Assembly: GCA_905221605.1 (NCBI GenBank)
Contig: CAJNDS010000924.1
Location: 612,501-676,500 of the forward strand
Origin: Symbiodinium natans
Taxonomy: Eukaryota > Sar > Dinophyceae > Suessiales > Symbiodiniaceae
DNA: 64,000 bases
Direction of reading: 5' to 3'
The translations under genes and the position numbers were made by a program. Shown here one piece after another: positions 27,810-37,814 of this stretch (position 1 is the stretch's first letter; the number at the start of each line of letters is the position of its first letter). The notes under the pieces are model-generated. The model saw only the letters and a program-made list of their open reading frames with translations. It did not search any database and was not told the origin of the DNA.

Positions 27810-27848
27810 GCCTTTCATGTCATGCCCTGTCTTGTTTGGCTTTTTAAA
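27810..27848 (+). CDS. Candidate microexon
   Basis: Acceptor GCCATACAG before G, donor AAA then GTATGT. AFHVMPCLVWLFK, hydrophobic, phase 0. Confidence 0.4.
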
Positions 27849-27884
27849 GTATGTAAACCCTAAACCAAAGAACAAAATCTTCCT

Positions 27885-28038
27885 TACAAGGGCAATACAG
27901 AGATTATTTGGGGTTTTGCTTCGTAGATTAACAGTCTCATCTTATAGTATAAGCTGGAACATCCCAAGTGATAATTATGTTTGTTTGTTTTTCGGGGTGG
28001 AGTGGGGGGGGGGGGGGGGGTTCTTAAGCAAATCGTAG
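27885..28038. mobile_element. Family H element with an A-family fragment
   Basis: Right arm GGTTCTTAAGCAAATCGTAG after a G run; a half A arm (GTATAAGCTGGAACATCCCAA, one base over the family arm) lies inside. It ends at the acceptor of the exon at 28039. Confidence 0.55.
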
Positions 28039-28105
28039 ATTGGGGGTTCGACTCTGAGCCCGAACACTGCAGTGAAAACCCTCACCCGGAGCCCGGAAAA
28101 GACCC
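28039..28105 (+). CDS. Candidate exon after an H element
   Basis: After AATCGTAG it reads WGFDSEPEHCSENPHPEPGK then D; donor GTGAAT. Acidic and proline-rich. Confidence 0.35.
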
Positions 28106-28200
28106 GTGAATTAAGGAACATACCTTAAACCATACTAAGCATCTTCAACCCTAAGCCCTAGACCCGAAACCCTATATGATTTAAGGTGAATTACGGGTAT
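28105..28200. mobile_element. Family D remnant interrupted by a degenerate heptamer tract
   Basis: AATTAAGGAACATACCTTAA, then AAGCATCTTCAA, then CCCTAAGCCCTAGACCC, then ATGATTTAAGGTGAATTAC: the D core with heptamer-like sequence in its middle. Confidence 0.6.
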
Positions 28201-28203
28201 GGG

Positions 28204-28230
28204 TTGGGATGTTCCCCCTGAACATCCCAA
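28204..28230. mobile_element. Collapsed family A element: arms only
   Basis: TTGGGATGTTCCCCC directly followed by TGAACATCCCAA. The whole 70-base core is missing and the two inverted arms meet in a 27-base perfect hairpin sequence. Confidence 0.85.
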
Positions 28231-28263
28231 GGTATAGGGCTTTTGGGCCTGCATGTGTTGGAG

Positions 28264-28312
28264 GCCGGGAGCAACCCATGACGACTTCTTTCAATGGGAT
28301 CTCAAAGGACAG
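28264..28312 (+). CDS. Candidate microexon with GA donor at a heptamer tract
   Basis: After GTTGGAG it reads PGATHDDFFQWDLKGQ and ends CAG before GAAACCCTAAACC. It is the same junction type as at 9304. Confidence 0.35.
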
Positions 28313-28435
28313 GAAACCCTAAACCTCAAAACCCAAAACCCCAAAACCCTAAACCTTAAACCCTAAACCCTAAATCCTAAACCCTAAACCCGGCCAAGAG
28401 GAGAGCGAGACCCATCAGGACCATGCACCGCAATA

Positions 28436-28530
28436 ACATAGGGGTCGGAATAATGACGAATTGTATTCGGGTCCCGAATTACACTATAGTAACCCCCCAA
28501 TACCCTATTCTAATTATTCAGGCCCCTGTA
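28436..28530. mobile_element. Family M element
   Basis: GGGGTCGGAATAATGACG is mirrored in part by CTAATTATTCAGGCCCC; best copy of the family. Confidence 0.65.
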
Positions 28531-28569
28531 CTAGGCTGAGCTCTTGCCGTACATGTTCACCTCCTATAG

Positions 28570-28676
28570 CGGGAGGGTCCGGGAATCTAGTGAGTAGTTC
28601 TCGGGTAGGGCTTTTGCGATCGGTGTCCCGCCTAGGGTACAAAGTGTCGCAGATCACATGCACTTGTCATTCTGGG
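28570..28676 (+). CDS. Candidate exon
   Basis: Acceptor CACCTCCTATAG. Reads GGSGNLVSSSRVGLLRSVSR then LGYKVSQITCTCHSG; then a GT donor (28677) or a TAA stop a few codons later. Confidence 0.45.
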
Positions 28677-28789
28677 GTGAAACCCTAAACCTCCAACCCT
28701 AAACCCTCAACCTTAAGGAAACCCTAAACCTTAAACCCTAAATCCTCAACCCGAAACCCTAAACCCTAAGCCCTAAGACAGACTGACAG

Positions 28790-28836
28790 CCCCTTGAAAC
28801 TCGTTTTGCCTCGCGTTACTTCGGCCTCGGGTGCGG
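28790..28836 (+). CDS. Candidate microexon
   Basis: After GACTGACAG it reads PLETRFASRYFGLGC plus GG, donor GTACCC. Confidence 0.35.
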
Positions 28837-28884
28837 GTACCCCAAACTTCAACCCCAACACCCCTTAATTCAGGGAAGATACCC

Positions 28885-28962
28885 TAGGACCCGGAGTACG
28901 CGCCCTGAAAAGCCCCTTTAAACCCAAAAAGGGTACCCTTTTCATTCCTATTTTACTCTTGG
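28885..28962. mobile_element. Family C element (shortened)
   Basis: TAGGACCCGGAGTACG at the left and AAAAAGGGTACCC, TTTTACTCTTGGG at the right. Confidence 0.7.
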
Positions 28963-29261
28963 GAACCCTAAACCCTAAACCCGAAACCCTAAACCCTAAA
29001 GCCCTCAGCACTATGCAACTGTTTTTATCTTAGGGAAATGTGTCCCTAAGCTAAACCCTAAACCCCAAACCCCAAACCCCAAAATCCCCCCAACAAGAAC
29101 ACAAAAAGGCCATGAACAAAGAAAAACAGCTAGATCGACAAACAAAAACACCCCAAACCTTAAATGCCTCCCCCAAACAAAAGAGTAAGAAAAAACCCTA
29201 AACCCAGCCTAAACCCTCAACCCTAAACCCTTGTCACAACCCTAAACCCTTGTCACAACCC

Positions 29262-29336
29262 TAAACCCTAAACCCTAAACCCTAAACCCTAAACCCTAAA
29301 CCCTAAACCCTAAACCCTAAACCCTAAACCCTAAAC
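29262..29336. repeat. Interstitial CCCTAAA tract
   Basis: Ten or more CCCTAAA units, with CCCTTGTCACAA interruptions just upstream (29229-29258). Confidence 0.95.
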
Positions 29337-29354
29337 AGACCAGTGGAATCTCAG

Positions 29355-29436
29355 GTGGATACGGCACGACCCAGCGACCCCGAGCCGGCGTGAATGGCTT
29401 CGGCGAAGGGTCGGAGGACCAAACTTTGCCGATGAG
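29355..29436 (+). CDS. Candidate internal exon
   Basis: GGAATCTCAG before G, AG then GTCTTT donor. GYGTTQRPRAGVNGFGEGSE then DQTLPM in one frame; a second frame (WIRHDPATPSRREWLRR) is also open. Confidence 0.4.
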
Positions 29437-29646
29437 GTCTTTGCTAGGGTTTAGGGTTTAGGGCTTAGGGTTAGGGTTTAGGGTTTAGGGTTTAGGGCGG
29501 GAGCACAGCCAAGCTCGTTGCAACAGGGCTTAGGGTTTAGGGTTTATGCATGCGATGTTGCGGACTGTGTCTGCTGAGGGTTTAGGGTTTAGGGTTTGGG
29601 GTTTGGGGTTTGGGGTTTAGGGTTTAGGGTTTAGGGATTGGGGTCC

Positions 29647-29727
29647 CACTTGGAGGTTCAGGGCACTTATAACCCCCAGTTGTAGCTGTAGTTACAGGCC
29701 CGCGGAGTCCCTAAGTCCTTTGAAGTT
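29647..29727. mobile_element. Family B fragment
   Basis: CACTTGGAGGTTCAGGGCAC with a degraded inner part; it passes into a TTTAGGG tract at 29727. Confidence 0.55.
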
Positions 29728-30014
29728 TAGGGTTTAGGGTTTAGGGTTTAGGATTTAGGGTTTAGGGTTTAGGGTTTAGGGTTTACCGGATACGCGTACC
29801 CAGGAACCTCAAAGTAAAGGAGGGCAGTAGGTAACCCGTATCGTTTGTCGGGGAATGCAAGGGGAGATAGGATACCTGGTTCCTTACCCAGTAAGTTTGC
29901 AGAGCTCTAGGAGAGTTTGGAAAGTTTGGGGGACGTGTTGCCAGTGGTTTTCGTCCAGTGATGGGTGCAAGGGATTGGTATACCAGTTTGAGATTGCGAA
30001 CGCTGCTTCGGGCC

Positions 30015-30520
30015 TGCATTCGCCCCCCCGCACACCATTTTTCCACCCACCATGGAAGACCATTCCCCACCGCACCATATAAACCATCATTCCCACCGTT
30101 TCCCGCCTTTATTGCCGTCCCCATCCCCACTATTGCACACTATTCATCCCACCATTCCTATCATTACACGCCACTTCCACCAGTCCAAAACCCGTCATTT
30201 TCCGCATTTCCACCATTGCCCCCTTTCCCACCAGTACTAGACAGCGGGCCATTCCCCCCTTTACCCGCCAGTACCAGCCAACATGTACCTGCCAATTCCG
30301 CCATTCTCCCATCCACCGCCCACCAACCCCACCACCAACGCCACTGCCCATACCCACCACTACCCGCCACCCCAGCATTGCCTACAATTCCCCACCATTG
30401 CCTACCAATCCCATCACACCACCGTTACCGTCACTCGCCATCTTGCTACCCACCATGCAACACCATTACCCATCGACACCATTCCCACGCACGTTGTTGC
30501 CCACATATGTTTTCCCCCAA
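30015..30520. repeat. Minisatellite (CCACCATT/CCCGCCATT)
   Basis: Many short diverged units of the type CCATTCCCACC and CGCCATTGCC. Long His/Pro frames on both strands are repeat by-products. Confidence 0.85.
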
Positions 30521-30723
30521 AGCAAGGTACTACTAGTTTTGGAAACCACGATTTTATTTCACAAATGAATACCACCATATACCACCCAAACAACCGCCCA
30601 CAGGGTGCGGGCTGCGTAAAGTGTCTCGCTAGTCCTTTTTGCATTTGTTGCACCATTTGCCTGTCAAGACATCTACCATGATTAGCGATTGCATCCCTCC
30701 AGTTTCGTTAAACAGAAACCCTT

Positions 30724-30840
30724 CCCAAAGGGTCCTAAGTACCTACATAGTCGAAAGTAGGGTTTCTATAATAGGAATAACTATTATGGTTTGGGTAAGT
30801 GTCCCTCATATAGGTACTTGGGACCCTTTGGGCTTGTAGG
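30724..30840. mobile_element. Family J-like element
   Basis: CCCAAAGGGTCCTAAGTACC is mirrored by GGTACTTGGGACCCTTTGGG. The outer bases match the J copy at 8086. It ends CTTGTAG before G. Confidence 0.85.
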
Positions 30841-31023
30841 GCTGTGTCTAGGGACCACAAGGCCTAATAAGCCATCCTGGTAGCCCCATCCTGCACAAGT
30901 TGTTAAGGTTTTTCTGCATTCAGAGACTTAGCTTTTGGCCGTACAGCCCTAAACCCTAAACCCTAGACCCTAGACCCTAAACCCTAAACGCTAAACGCAA
31001 AACCCTAAACCCTAAACCCTAAC

Positions 31024-31282
31024 ATACAGCAAGTGGTAGGAGCTCGTAAAAGCTGGACACGCTTTCTAAGGGGTGTCCGTTCACCAAGACGAATTGTTTA
31101 TTTCGGTTAGTATTGTTTTTTCTGTAATTCCCCAAACAGCCTGGTAACACTACGTATACGGCCCTTAAGTTCCCCAGCATGGTTACATCTTGGCTATACC
31201 TGAAGGCTCCAATGTAGTTCTTTGGGGATAGTTTCAGCAGCTCATGGTGCAACACCACCCAAAAAAAGTGCTGCATGAGGGC
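31024..31282 (-). CDS. Candidate exon, minus strand (about 87 codons)
   Basis: Minus-strand acceptor ACCTAAAG before G. Reads ALMQHFFWVVLHHELLKLSP, KNYIGAFRYSQDVTMLGNLR, AVYVVLPGCLGNYRKNNTNR and on to ELLPLAV. It ends at GTTAGGG (heptamer donor) or at TAG 31019. One of the longest open exons here; not recognised. Confidence 0.5.
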
Positions 31283-31473
31283 CTTTAGGTAAGTTACCAA
31301 GTACACCAGATTAGGCCCTTAAGTTCCTTGTTTTTAGGGCTTGGGGTTCCCTTCGAAGCCCTTTACAAACCTAGGTCCTAAACCCTCAACCCTAAAGAGC
31401 CCTAAACCCTAAACCCTAAACCCTAAACCCTAAACCCTAAACCCTCAACCCTAAAACCATTAGCCGCGCCCAG

Positions 31474-31498
31474 GCGGCAGGCTTGCGGCAGACGGTGG
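31474..31498 (+). CDS. Candidate microexon
   Basis: CCGCGCCCAG before G; AAGLRQTV plus G; donor GTTTTAGG. Confidence 0.3.
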
Positions 31499-31691
31499 GT
31501 TTTAGGGTGTACGGGTTTAAGGGTTTAGGGTTTTGGGGTTTAGGGTTTAGGGTTTAGGGTTTAGGGTTTAGGGTTTAGGGCTCTTCTCGAAGCCTGCTCG
31601 CGTTTTGCACGACCAGCGCGCTCTCGCCTAGGCGCTGGCGCGGCGCCGCGCTCGCCGTCCTCGAAACCCGTTGTCGCGCTTTGGCTTCTAG

Positions 31692-31866
31692 GTTTGCGCA
31701 GTCCGAAATTGGCGTTGCTTTTGAACGTCCGGGCTCAGGAAATGCGAAACTGTTTTCACCTGTCTGGGCTCGCGACATGCGAAACTGTCTGTTGGACATC
31801 TGTGCTCACATGGTGGGAAACTACCGGTATGCTCTGCACCGAACTCCCCTTAAGCTTGTATCCTGA
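31692..31866 (+). CDS. Candidate 3' exon (57 codons)
   Basis: Acceptor TTTGGCTTCTAG before G. Reads FAQSEIGVAFERPGSGNAKL, FSPVWARDMRNCLLDICAHM, VGNYRYALHRTPLKLVS and TGA. A GT (GTATCC) lies just before the stop. Good composition; family unknown. Confidence 0.5.
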
Positions 31867-32061
31867 TGACATTCTGCACCCTGTGATCGAGGACGAAATT
31901 CGTCCGTGATTTTTGTTGCGCAGAAAGGCGCGGTTCTTGCTTGACATGATGCTACCCTAAACCCTAAACCCTAAACTCAAACCCTAAACCCTAAACCCTA
32001 AACCCCCCCTAATGTGAGTGGATTATGTCTTTGCCCTCCTCTCTTGGATTTAGTTTTCAGT

Positions 32062-32152
32062 TTGTCTAAAGTTGCATGTGCTTGGAGGCATGACCGGTGT
32101 TGTTCCCGGCGTGGTTTGTCAAAAACATCTGAACCCAGAGTGTATACTTGGA
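32062..32152 (+). CDS. Candidate exon ending at a B element
   Basis: Acceptor with a long pyrimidine tract (CCTCCTCTCTTGG, then TTTTCAG). LSKVACAWRHDRCCSRRGLS then KTSEPRVYTW. The GGAG then GTATAA at the B element start is a possible donor. Confidence 0.35.
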
Positions 32153-32253
32153 GTTGGAGGTATAACTGCACTTGAAACAAGGCCCCTAAGTCCCCTAAGT
32201 AGGTTAAGTAGACGTATAACTGCGGTAATGATTACCCATGAACTTCCAAGTAG
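32145..32253. mobile_element. Family B element (diverged)
   Basis: ACTTGGAGTTGGAGGTATAAC at the left end (first arm GGAGTTGGAGG), CCATGAACTTCCAAGTAG at the right. Confidence 0.7.
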
Positions 32254-32297
32254 GCCCGAACTCAAACACTTGAAATGGTCTGAGCCCTGAACCTCTC

Positions 32298-32440
32298 AGG
32301 TGGAGAGTGGCTTGCGGCATAGATCCTTGTGGGCTCCACTTGCTTGATCAGCAGGCACGCACGCAGGCATCGGCATGATCTCTGATGGAGCTGCAGCATC
32401 TCCTCAGCCCCAAATACCCTACAGGCGTTGCTACAATACA
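32298..32440 (-). CDS. Candidate exon, minus strand (plus strand also partly open)
   Basis: On the minus strand it reads AEEMLQLHQRSCRCLRACLL then IKQVEPTRIYAASHSPPE and ends AG before GTTCAGGGC. On the plus strand VESGLRHRSLWAPLA and a stop is possible from 32299. The minus frame is longer. Confidence 0.4.
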
Positions 32441-32731
32441 GCGCTTTTTGCAGTATGACCAAGGTACGTCCCTTTATCTAGGACCCAGAGGGCAAACCCT
32501 AAGTGCCTGCTATTCGGGGCCCTTTCTTCCCAGGGTTTACGGTTCAGGGTTCAGGGTTTAGGGGTTGTGGGGTCCAGGTACGACATCCAAGAAATTATCC
32601 ATACATAGTGCCTCTTAAAGCCTGTTACGGGCCATTGTGCAAGGAGTGGCCCCCCTTCCTACACCAGCTAGAATGAAATAGAATCAAAGGACTTCCACCC
32701 TAAGCTCCCCAAATTCAGGGCCCTAGTAACT

Positions 32732-33197
32732 CTACTCGTAGTCCGTGGGCTCGTCCTCAAATCCACAAGCAAGTTGGGTACGAATTTCGCCGGCCAGCCT
32801 ACGCCTCGGATGCTGCTGCGTGCGCTGTCCCTGCTGCTCTATGTCAAGTGTGAAGATGACCTCGTTTGCGCATTCCAAGTTGCCCCAGGAGTTTCCGGGG
32901 TATTTACGGTCGGACCCTTCATCCCAAAGACTCAAAACCCTGAGCCTTACGCAAAAGAAGCTGAAACTTGGTTTGCAGCAGATCCAACCCTTTTTGAGGA
33001 CAGCAAGCTTTTTCTTCCCGTGTCATTCTGGCGCTTACATCTAATTCGGCTGATGTCTCCTGGAAAAGGCTCTGAAAGAGATTTCTACGAAGGTTATCAA
33101 CTGATCACCCGAAACCCTGAACCCTAAACCCTTGTCTCTCCAGCCGCGAGCAGAGCGCATAGGTTCCAGCAGACATCCCGTGCACTTGGCTTCTTAC
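32732..33197 (-). CDS. 3' end of a minus-strand gene, three exons
   Basis: Last exon 32732-32930: LWDEGSDRKYPGNSWGNLEC, ANEVIFTLDIEQQGQRTQQH, PRRRLAGEIRTQLACGFEDE, PTDYE, TAG. Previous exon 32989-33059 (acceptor CTTTTCCAG before G): ETSAELDVSARMTREEKACC then PQK and GG. The split GG/T restores G across a 58-nt GT-AG intron. A further exon, about 33135-33197, reads KPSARDVCWNLCALLAAGET then R and ends before GTTTAGGG, phase 0. Acidic C-terminus; family not recognised. Confidence 0.6.
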
Positions 33198-33511
33198 AGT
33201 AATTAGGTGCTGTGCCCCGTGGGAGCTTCTCAGGGTAGTTACATGGTCCCTTGATATGGTCCCTTACCTCCTTGAAATATAGGCCCTTGGGTTGCACTGG
33301 GTCCCCTTCTAAGTGCCCATACCGGGGACCATCTCAACATGGAGGTCGAGGTATCGCTTGGGATCAAAGAAGGGCTTGTGGGGTTTAGGGGTCATGTCGA
33401 GCATTGTCCGGAGAGCCCGATACCCCTTAAAAAACAAATGAATATATATATATATATATTTATTTATTTATTTATTTATTATAATTATATAGGGATCTCC
33501 AATATGATTTA

Positions 33512-33627
33512 CTAGGACCCAGAGTAGGCCCCTTATTCCCTTGTTTGGGGGTTTAGGTTCCCTTATAGGCCCCTTCAAACCGAAAGGGGCACCCTTTTAT
33601 TCATTCCCAGGTTACTCTTGGGTCTAG
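33512..33627. mobile_element. Family C element inserted in a D element
   Basis: CTAGGACCCAGAGTAGGCCCC (20-base arm) is mirrored by GGTTACTCTTGGGTCTAG. It interrupts D-like sequence (GAGCCCGATACCCC at 33412 and GATCTCCAATATGATTTA before it). Confidence 0.85.
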
Positions 33628-33984
33628 TCTAAGGTCTCTTTGGTGGTTTAGGTGTCAGGCACGTTCTTGCATCCTGGCAAAAAGCCCCGCGGCACATTCC
33701 TTGCTGCTTGGGAGCAGTCCGCAGCCTAGACCCCGATACTGAGCCCTGGCATTCTTTAGGGTTGGTATGAGGGATGTAGGGATACTCTAAAACCTCAGTC
33801 CACGCTTCAAAAACGGGGATAGTCTAAGATAGAAACCTCCATGCCTGCTGCAAGCATGAGCCAGCTTGCATCGTCAGTCAGTAGATTGTCCTTTGACCCT
33901 AAACCCTAAGCCCTAAGCCCTAAACCCTCTTGACCCTGATTCCCTTGGGACATCTTTCGGGTTTAGGGTTTAGGGTTTATATTT

Positions 33985-34048
33985 TCCCTGTGGGTTTAAC
34001 AGGATCATATCTAGGAATATTGTTCACAGGGTTTTTAAAGGGCCATCC
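33985..34048. mobile_element. Family O element
   Basis: GGTTTAACAGGATCATATC, then AGGAATATTGTTCACAGGG and GGCCATCCTAG. The same order occurs at 54605. It ends in the AG that precedes the open segment PERRQEQQQATHEVHRI. Confidence 0.6.
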
Positions 34049-34131
34049 TAGTGCCAGAAAGAAGGCAAGAGCAGCAACAGGCAACGCACGAAGTCCACAG
34101 AATCTTAAACCCTAAATCCTAAAGCCTAAAG

Positions 34132-34407
34132 CGGAGCGATGGTTGCCTTCTCTGAGAGCAGCAAACAGGTCCCGCATAGTCCCGCAAGCGTCGAGCTCAC
34201 ATGTGCTGTCTGACTCCTCAGTCCCCAGCCTGTTTGCACCTCCCGCAACTACACCCAAAGCCTCTCGGACACCATCTCAGACACTGTCCCTTGTTCGGTC
34301 TGTGTACTCAAAGACGGTCCACAGGTATGACGACCTTATGGCTTACGACGTCCATTTCCATAATGCGGAGACCGAACTACGGGAGCTGGCTCACATGTTG
34401 GATCCAT
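34132..34407 (+). CDS. Candidate exon (about 91 codons)
   Basis: Starts after CCTAAAG at a degenerate heptamer tract. Reads ERWLPSLRAANRSRIVPQAS, SSHVLSDSSVPSLFAPPATT, PKASRTPSQTLSLVRSVYSK, TVHRYDDLMAYDVHFHNAET, ELRELAHMLDP. A GC donor (GCTCGA) is possible. Ser/Pro-rich first half, helical second half. Not recognised. Confidence 0.5.
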
Positions 34408-34905
34408 GCTCGAATACCCCAAACCCTAAACCACGGACCCTTGATCAGTTGCAGCTATAGTCCCTAAACCCTAAACTCCAAACCGCATGGTGCCTCCTCC
34501 ATTCCAAGTCTTCCCACCATCCTCGAACCCGAAAAAGCCAAACCCTTAGTTTGTTCAACCCGATCCCACGTTGCCCACGATGCAGACGGTTCATCCAGCT
34601 GCGTTGCTCGCATTCCGGGCCACTTCGTCCTTGCTTCGCTGGAGATGCCTTGGAGGAAGGTGAAGAGTCTGGGGCTCCTTGTTTCAAGGCGCTGGTATGC
34701 AAGCAAGACTTAGAATACATTGTTTGGAATTTGTGGCTTGGGGCTTAGGGCTGTGTGAAAGTTTCATGCCCAGGAGTCCGAAATGGAACCCCGCCACTCA
34801 GGTTATTGAAGGCTTCTAACCACAGCCGGTGACTCTGCAGGTAAGTATGGACTAGACCTAACCATCGTTCCCTTTTTGCGGATACCTAATCATGTCATTC
34901 ATACA

Positions 34906-35007
34906 TTGGGATCTTGCCCCCTTATACTAACAGTCCTTTATAAGGATTGTCATAAGGGGTACTAGAATCCCTCCTAAGGACTGTTAGTATAAGGGGGAAC
35001 ATCCCAA
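34906..35007. mobile_element. Family A element
   Basis: TTGGGATCTTGCCCCCTTAT is mirrored by ATAAGGGGGAACATCCCAA; the core holds CTAACAGTCC/GGACTGTTAG. Confidence 0.9.
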
Positions 35008-35119
35008 CCCTAAACCCTAAGCCCTCAACCCTAAGCCCTAAATACAATCTAACGGGTCCAGGTATGGGTAGCCTCCCCTCCGGGGCGCCTCCTCCTGTAT
35101 AGCTGCGAGCTGTCCCCCT

Positions 35120-35214
35120 TCTTGGAGGTTCATGGTACTTGGAAGCCCGTTGTCATTGCACTTATTGCTGTACTGTTAACCATATTCGGGCACTTGCCAT
35201 GAACCTCCAATTAA
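35120..35214. mobile_element. Family B element (short)
   Basis: TCTTGGAGGTTCATGGTACTT (outer arm) is mirrored by TTGCCATGAACCTCCAATTAAG (arm core CCATGAACCTCCAA). Inner part shortened. Confidence 0.8.
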
Positions 35215-35472
35215 GTATGCCGGGCTCTGCTGCGCGTCCCTTACATCGGGGAGTGCCGCGAGGCCGGTTTGAGCACGGTGGCGCCAAGACAGCTTGCAAC
35301 AGGAACTGTTTAGCTTTTGTACTACACATCAGTGCCACACGCAAATGCATCTGCTCCTTTCTAAGCAACGGCTGTCTTAGACGTGCTGTCCCCCTGCCAG
35401 ATTGTTTCAAACACATTCACAGGCCGCTCGGAGAGGCAGAACTCTGGTCATTTCGAGTTTCGGGCTTTCGGG
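35215..35472 (+). CDS. Candidate exon after a B element (86 codons)
   Basis: From the terminal AATTAAG of the B element one frame is open: MPGSAARPLHRGVPRGRFEH, GGAKTACNRNCLAFVLHISA, TRKCICSFLSNGCLRRAVPL, PDCFKHIHRPLGEAELWSFR. Donor GTCTGT after CGG. Cysteine-containing; unknown. The minus strand is also open. Confidence 0.4.
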
Positions 35473-35727
35473 TCTGTACTCGTAGGGTCCTGGGGTCTTC
35501 GGGTCCTAGTGACTCCTAGTGTCCTCGTGGGTCTTGCGGTCTTAGTGTCGTAGGGTTCCAGGGTTTAGCGCCTGCTGCCAGCCGCAAGCACCTCAGTTTT
35601 GCGGCAACCGTCTCTCGAAGCGCAGAAGCGCTCCTCAGCCCTAAACCCTAAACCTTCTCTTCATATATATATATACATATATACTTCTATTTATATATAT
35701 ATATATATATTTATTTATTTATTTATT

Positions 35728-35836
35728 TAAACCTTTGTAAATTCGTCGAATAAGGCAAATCCTTCGTCGATTAAGGCAAGTCCTTCGTCGATTAATTGAG
35801 GCAAGTCCTTCGTCGATTAAGGCAAGTCCTTGGATG
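35728..35836. repeat. Tandem repeat, about 22-base unit
   Basis: Four to five copies of AAGGCAAGTCCTTCGTCGAT, following an AT-rich stretch (35660-35728). Confidence 0.9.
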
Positions 35837-36042
35837 AAAACTTTATATTTTCTTAATGTTATGGCATTCTTTGGGCGGGTGGTTTTTTTCCTAAGCCTGG
35901 AACCCCCTAATGACTATGAATGCTAGAACAGTGACCCTCTACATAGACCCTAAAGCCTAAACCCCAAACCCTAAACCCCAAACCCTAAACCCTAAACCCT
36001 AAACCCTAAACCCTAAACCTCCTGCTGCGACTCGCGGCTGAG

Positions 36043-36152
36043 TTCTGCGATGGGCGGTCTGCGTCGCGCCGTCGACTTTGCCGCTGTGCGGTTGAATTCG
36101 GAGTTCGCTCTGGAGACTCGGGCGAGCTGCCGTTTCCCAATGCTGTCTTAGG
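36043..36152 (+). CDS. Candidate exon between heptamer tracts
   Basis: CGCGGCTGAG acceptor; ends GG before GTTTAGGG. Two frames are open; one reads FCDGRSASRRRLCRCAVEFG then VRSGDSGELPFPNAVL. Product unknown. Confidence 0.4.
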
Positions 36153-36235
36153 GTTTAGGGTTTAGGGTTTAGGGTTTAGGGTTTAGGGTTTAGGGTTTAG
36201 GGTTTAGGGTTTAGGGTTTAGGGTTTAGGGATTAG
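36147..36235. repeat. Interstitial TTTAGGG tract
   Basis: Twelve TTTAGGG units beginning at the end of an exon candidate. Confidence 0.95.
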
Positions 36236-37046
36236 GGTCTTCCCAAAGGGGCCTCTTTACTACTTGAATATGCTGAAATAAGACTACGGATCCTTACTAA
36301 TGTTGGACTCGCTTTAGTCCCTAAACCCTAAACCCTAAACCCTAAACCCTAAACCGTAGTGCGCAGGGCCCCGGCCCTTCAACCCCCGCAGGGCAAACAT
36401 CGCATAATTGAGGACCACCCTGAACAAGGGGGGGGTCCCCTAGAGGATTTCCGGAACATCGCATAAGAGTGCCGCTTCTCACTAAAGCGAGTGCAACATT
36501 ATGACTCAAGATAATGACATGTTCTTCAATTAAGGGGTCTTGGGCTCGGTATCTTGAGACAAAACCCTAAACCCTAAACCCTAAACCCTAGACTTGTTAG
36601 ACACGCAAGACTGGTGTAGCCTGCTAGACACATTCTAAGTGTAAGGTTCATCCCGTCCTCCCCTTTCTTGTGAAGAAGAACCATGGACTGCCAGTCTGGA
36701 AGTACTCTGTGTTTAGGGTGTAGGGTTTAGGATTTCGGGTTTAGGGTTTAGGGTTTAGGGTTTAGGGTTTAGGGTTTAGGATTTCGGGTTTAGGGTTTAG
36801 AGTTTAGGGTTCGGGTACAAACAATGAAGAAGCTTGTGTAAGATAACACTCCCGGCTGCAGCAGTTCTGTGGAGGCTCCAACGCTCCTTGGAAACCCTCT
36901 GGCGGCAGCATGAGCAGTATTCAAAGTGTTCTGAGATCCTTTCTCAGGCGTTGTAGGATTTGTTGCTTGAGTTGTTCTGCAGACTTACAAAGATGTGTGC
37001 GACCATGCCTCTACAGAAGCCCCCCCCCCCTCCCCTCCCGTGAAGA

Positions 37047-37170
37047 GAGATGCCCAGAGAGCACTCTATACCCCTTAATTAAGGATATATACCTTAAGTT
37101 CTAAAGGGATCCTTTCATAATTTAAGGAATGTTCCTTAATTCAGTTGGTAGAAGGGGCTCTTTGGGTGCG
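37047..37170. mobile_element. Family D element
   Basis: GCCCAGAGAGCACTCTATACC is mirrored by GTAGAAGGGGCTCTTTGGG (left arm core CCCAGAGAGC). Contains AATTAAGGATATATACCTTAA. Confidence 0.85.
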
Positions 37171-37755
37171 TGGCTGAGAATCGGATTCGGCATCTCGCCT
37201 CTGTCGCGCCGAGTTGTTGTCTAGGTCTTTGGGCCATCCCCTGAATGTCCGGTGCCCTTGCCAAGCGGGTTTAGGGTTTAGGGTTTAGGGTTTAGGGTTT
37301 TGAAAGGTTTCGGGTTGAGGGTTTCAGGGTTTGGGGTTCAATGGAGCCCCCCTCCAGCAACCCCAGCTCATGATCCCGGCAAGAGGGCCCTTCATGGGTC
37401 AAGGAAGACACCTCAGATTTAGATAGGGGCCCGAAATAGGATGCTGAATACACCCTAAACCCTAAACCCTAAACCCTAAACCCCAAACCCTACATTCCTT
37501 AACTCAGGGGTGTAAAGGGCTCGTTGGCGAGTTCCTGGCAGGTTGCAAGAAGTCAAAGCCCATGAATTGCCTGGGACTTGGGGTTTAGGGTTTAGGGTTT
37601 AGGAAAGATTCGGCAGGAGTCTTCCTATGAAGTCTCGCTATTCGGTGGTGGGGGCACGGGACGGTCAGGGCTTTTGCTTTGCCCAAGAAAGCTTGGCCTC
37701 AGAGCAGCGAAGGAGTCGCGACTGCTCAAGGGGGCAAGGGTGTAGAGGGTTTTGG

Positions 37756-37814
37756 GTTAAGGGTTTAGGGTTTAGGGTTTAGGGTTTAGGGTTTAGGGTT
37801 TAGGGTTTAGGGTT
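37756..37814. repeat. Interstitial TTTAGGG tract
   Basis: Eight TTTAGGG units. Confidence 0.95.

Noticed and set aside
29958-30681. His/Pro-rich frames
   Set aside because: By-product of a CCACCATT minisatellite. Only the last part (GAGCVKCLASPFCICC, from about 30606) could be an exon, and it has no further support.
31860-31915. Hammerhead ribozyme suggested by CTGATGA and CGAAA
   Set aside because: No complementary stem II between the two boxes; the apparent hairpin GGACGAA/TTCGTCC alone is not enough, and the first box overlaps an open exon.
34906-35007. Palindromic elements read as bacterial rho-independent terminators
   Set aside because: Eukaryotic context; dispersed family with conserved core and arms, no U-tract.
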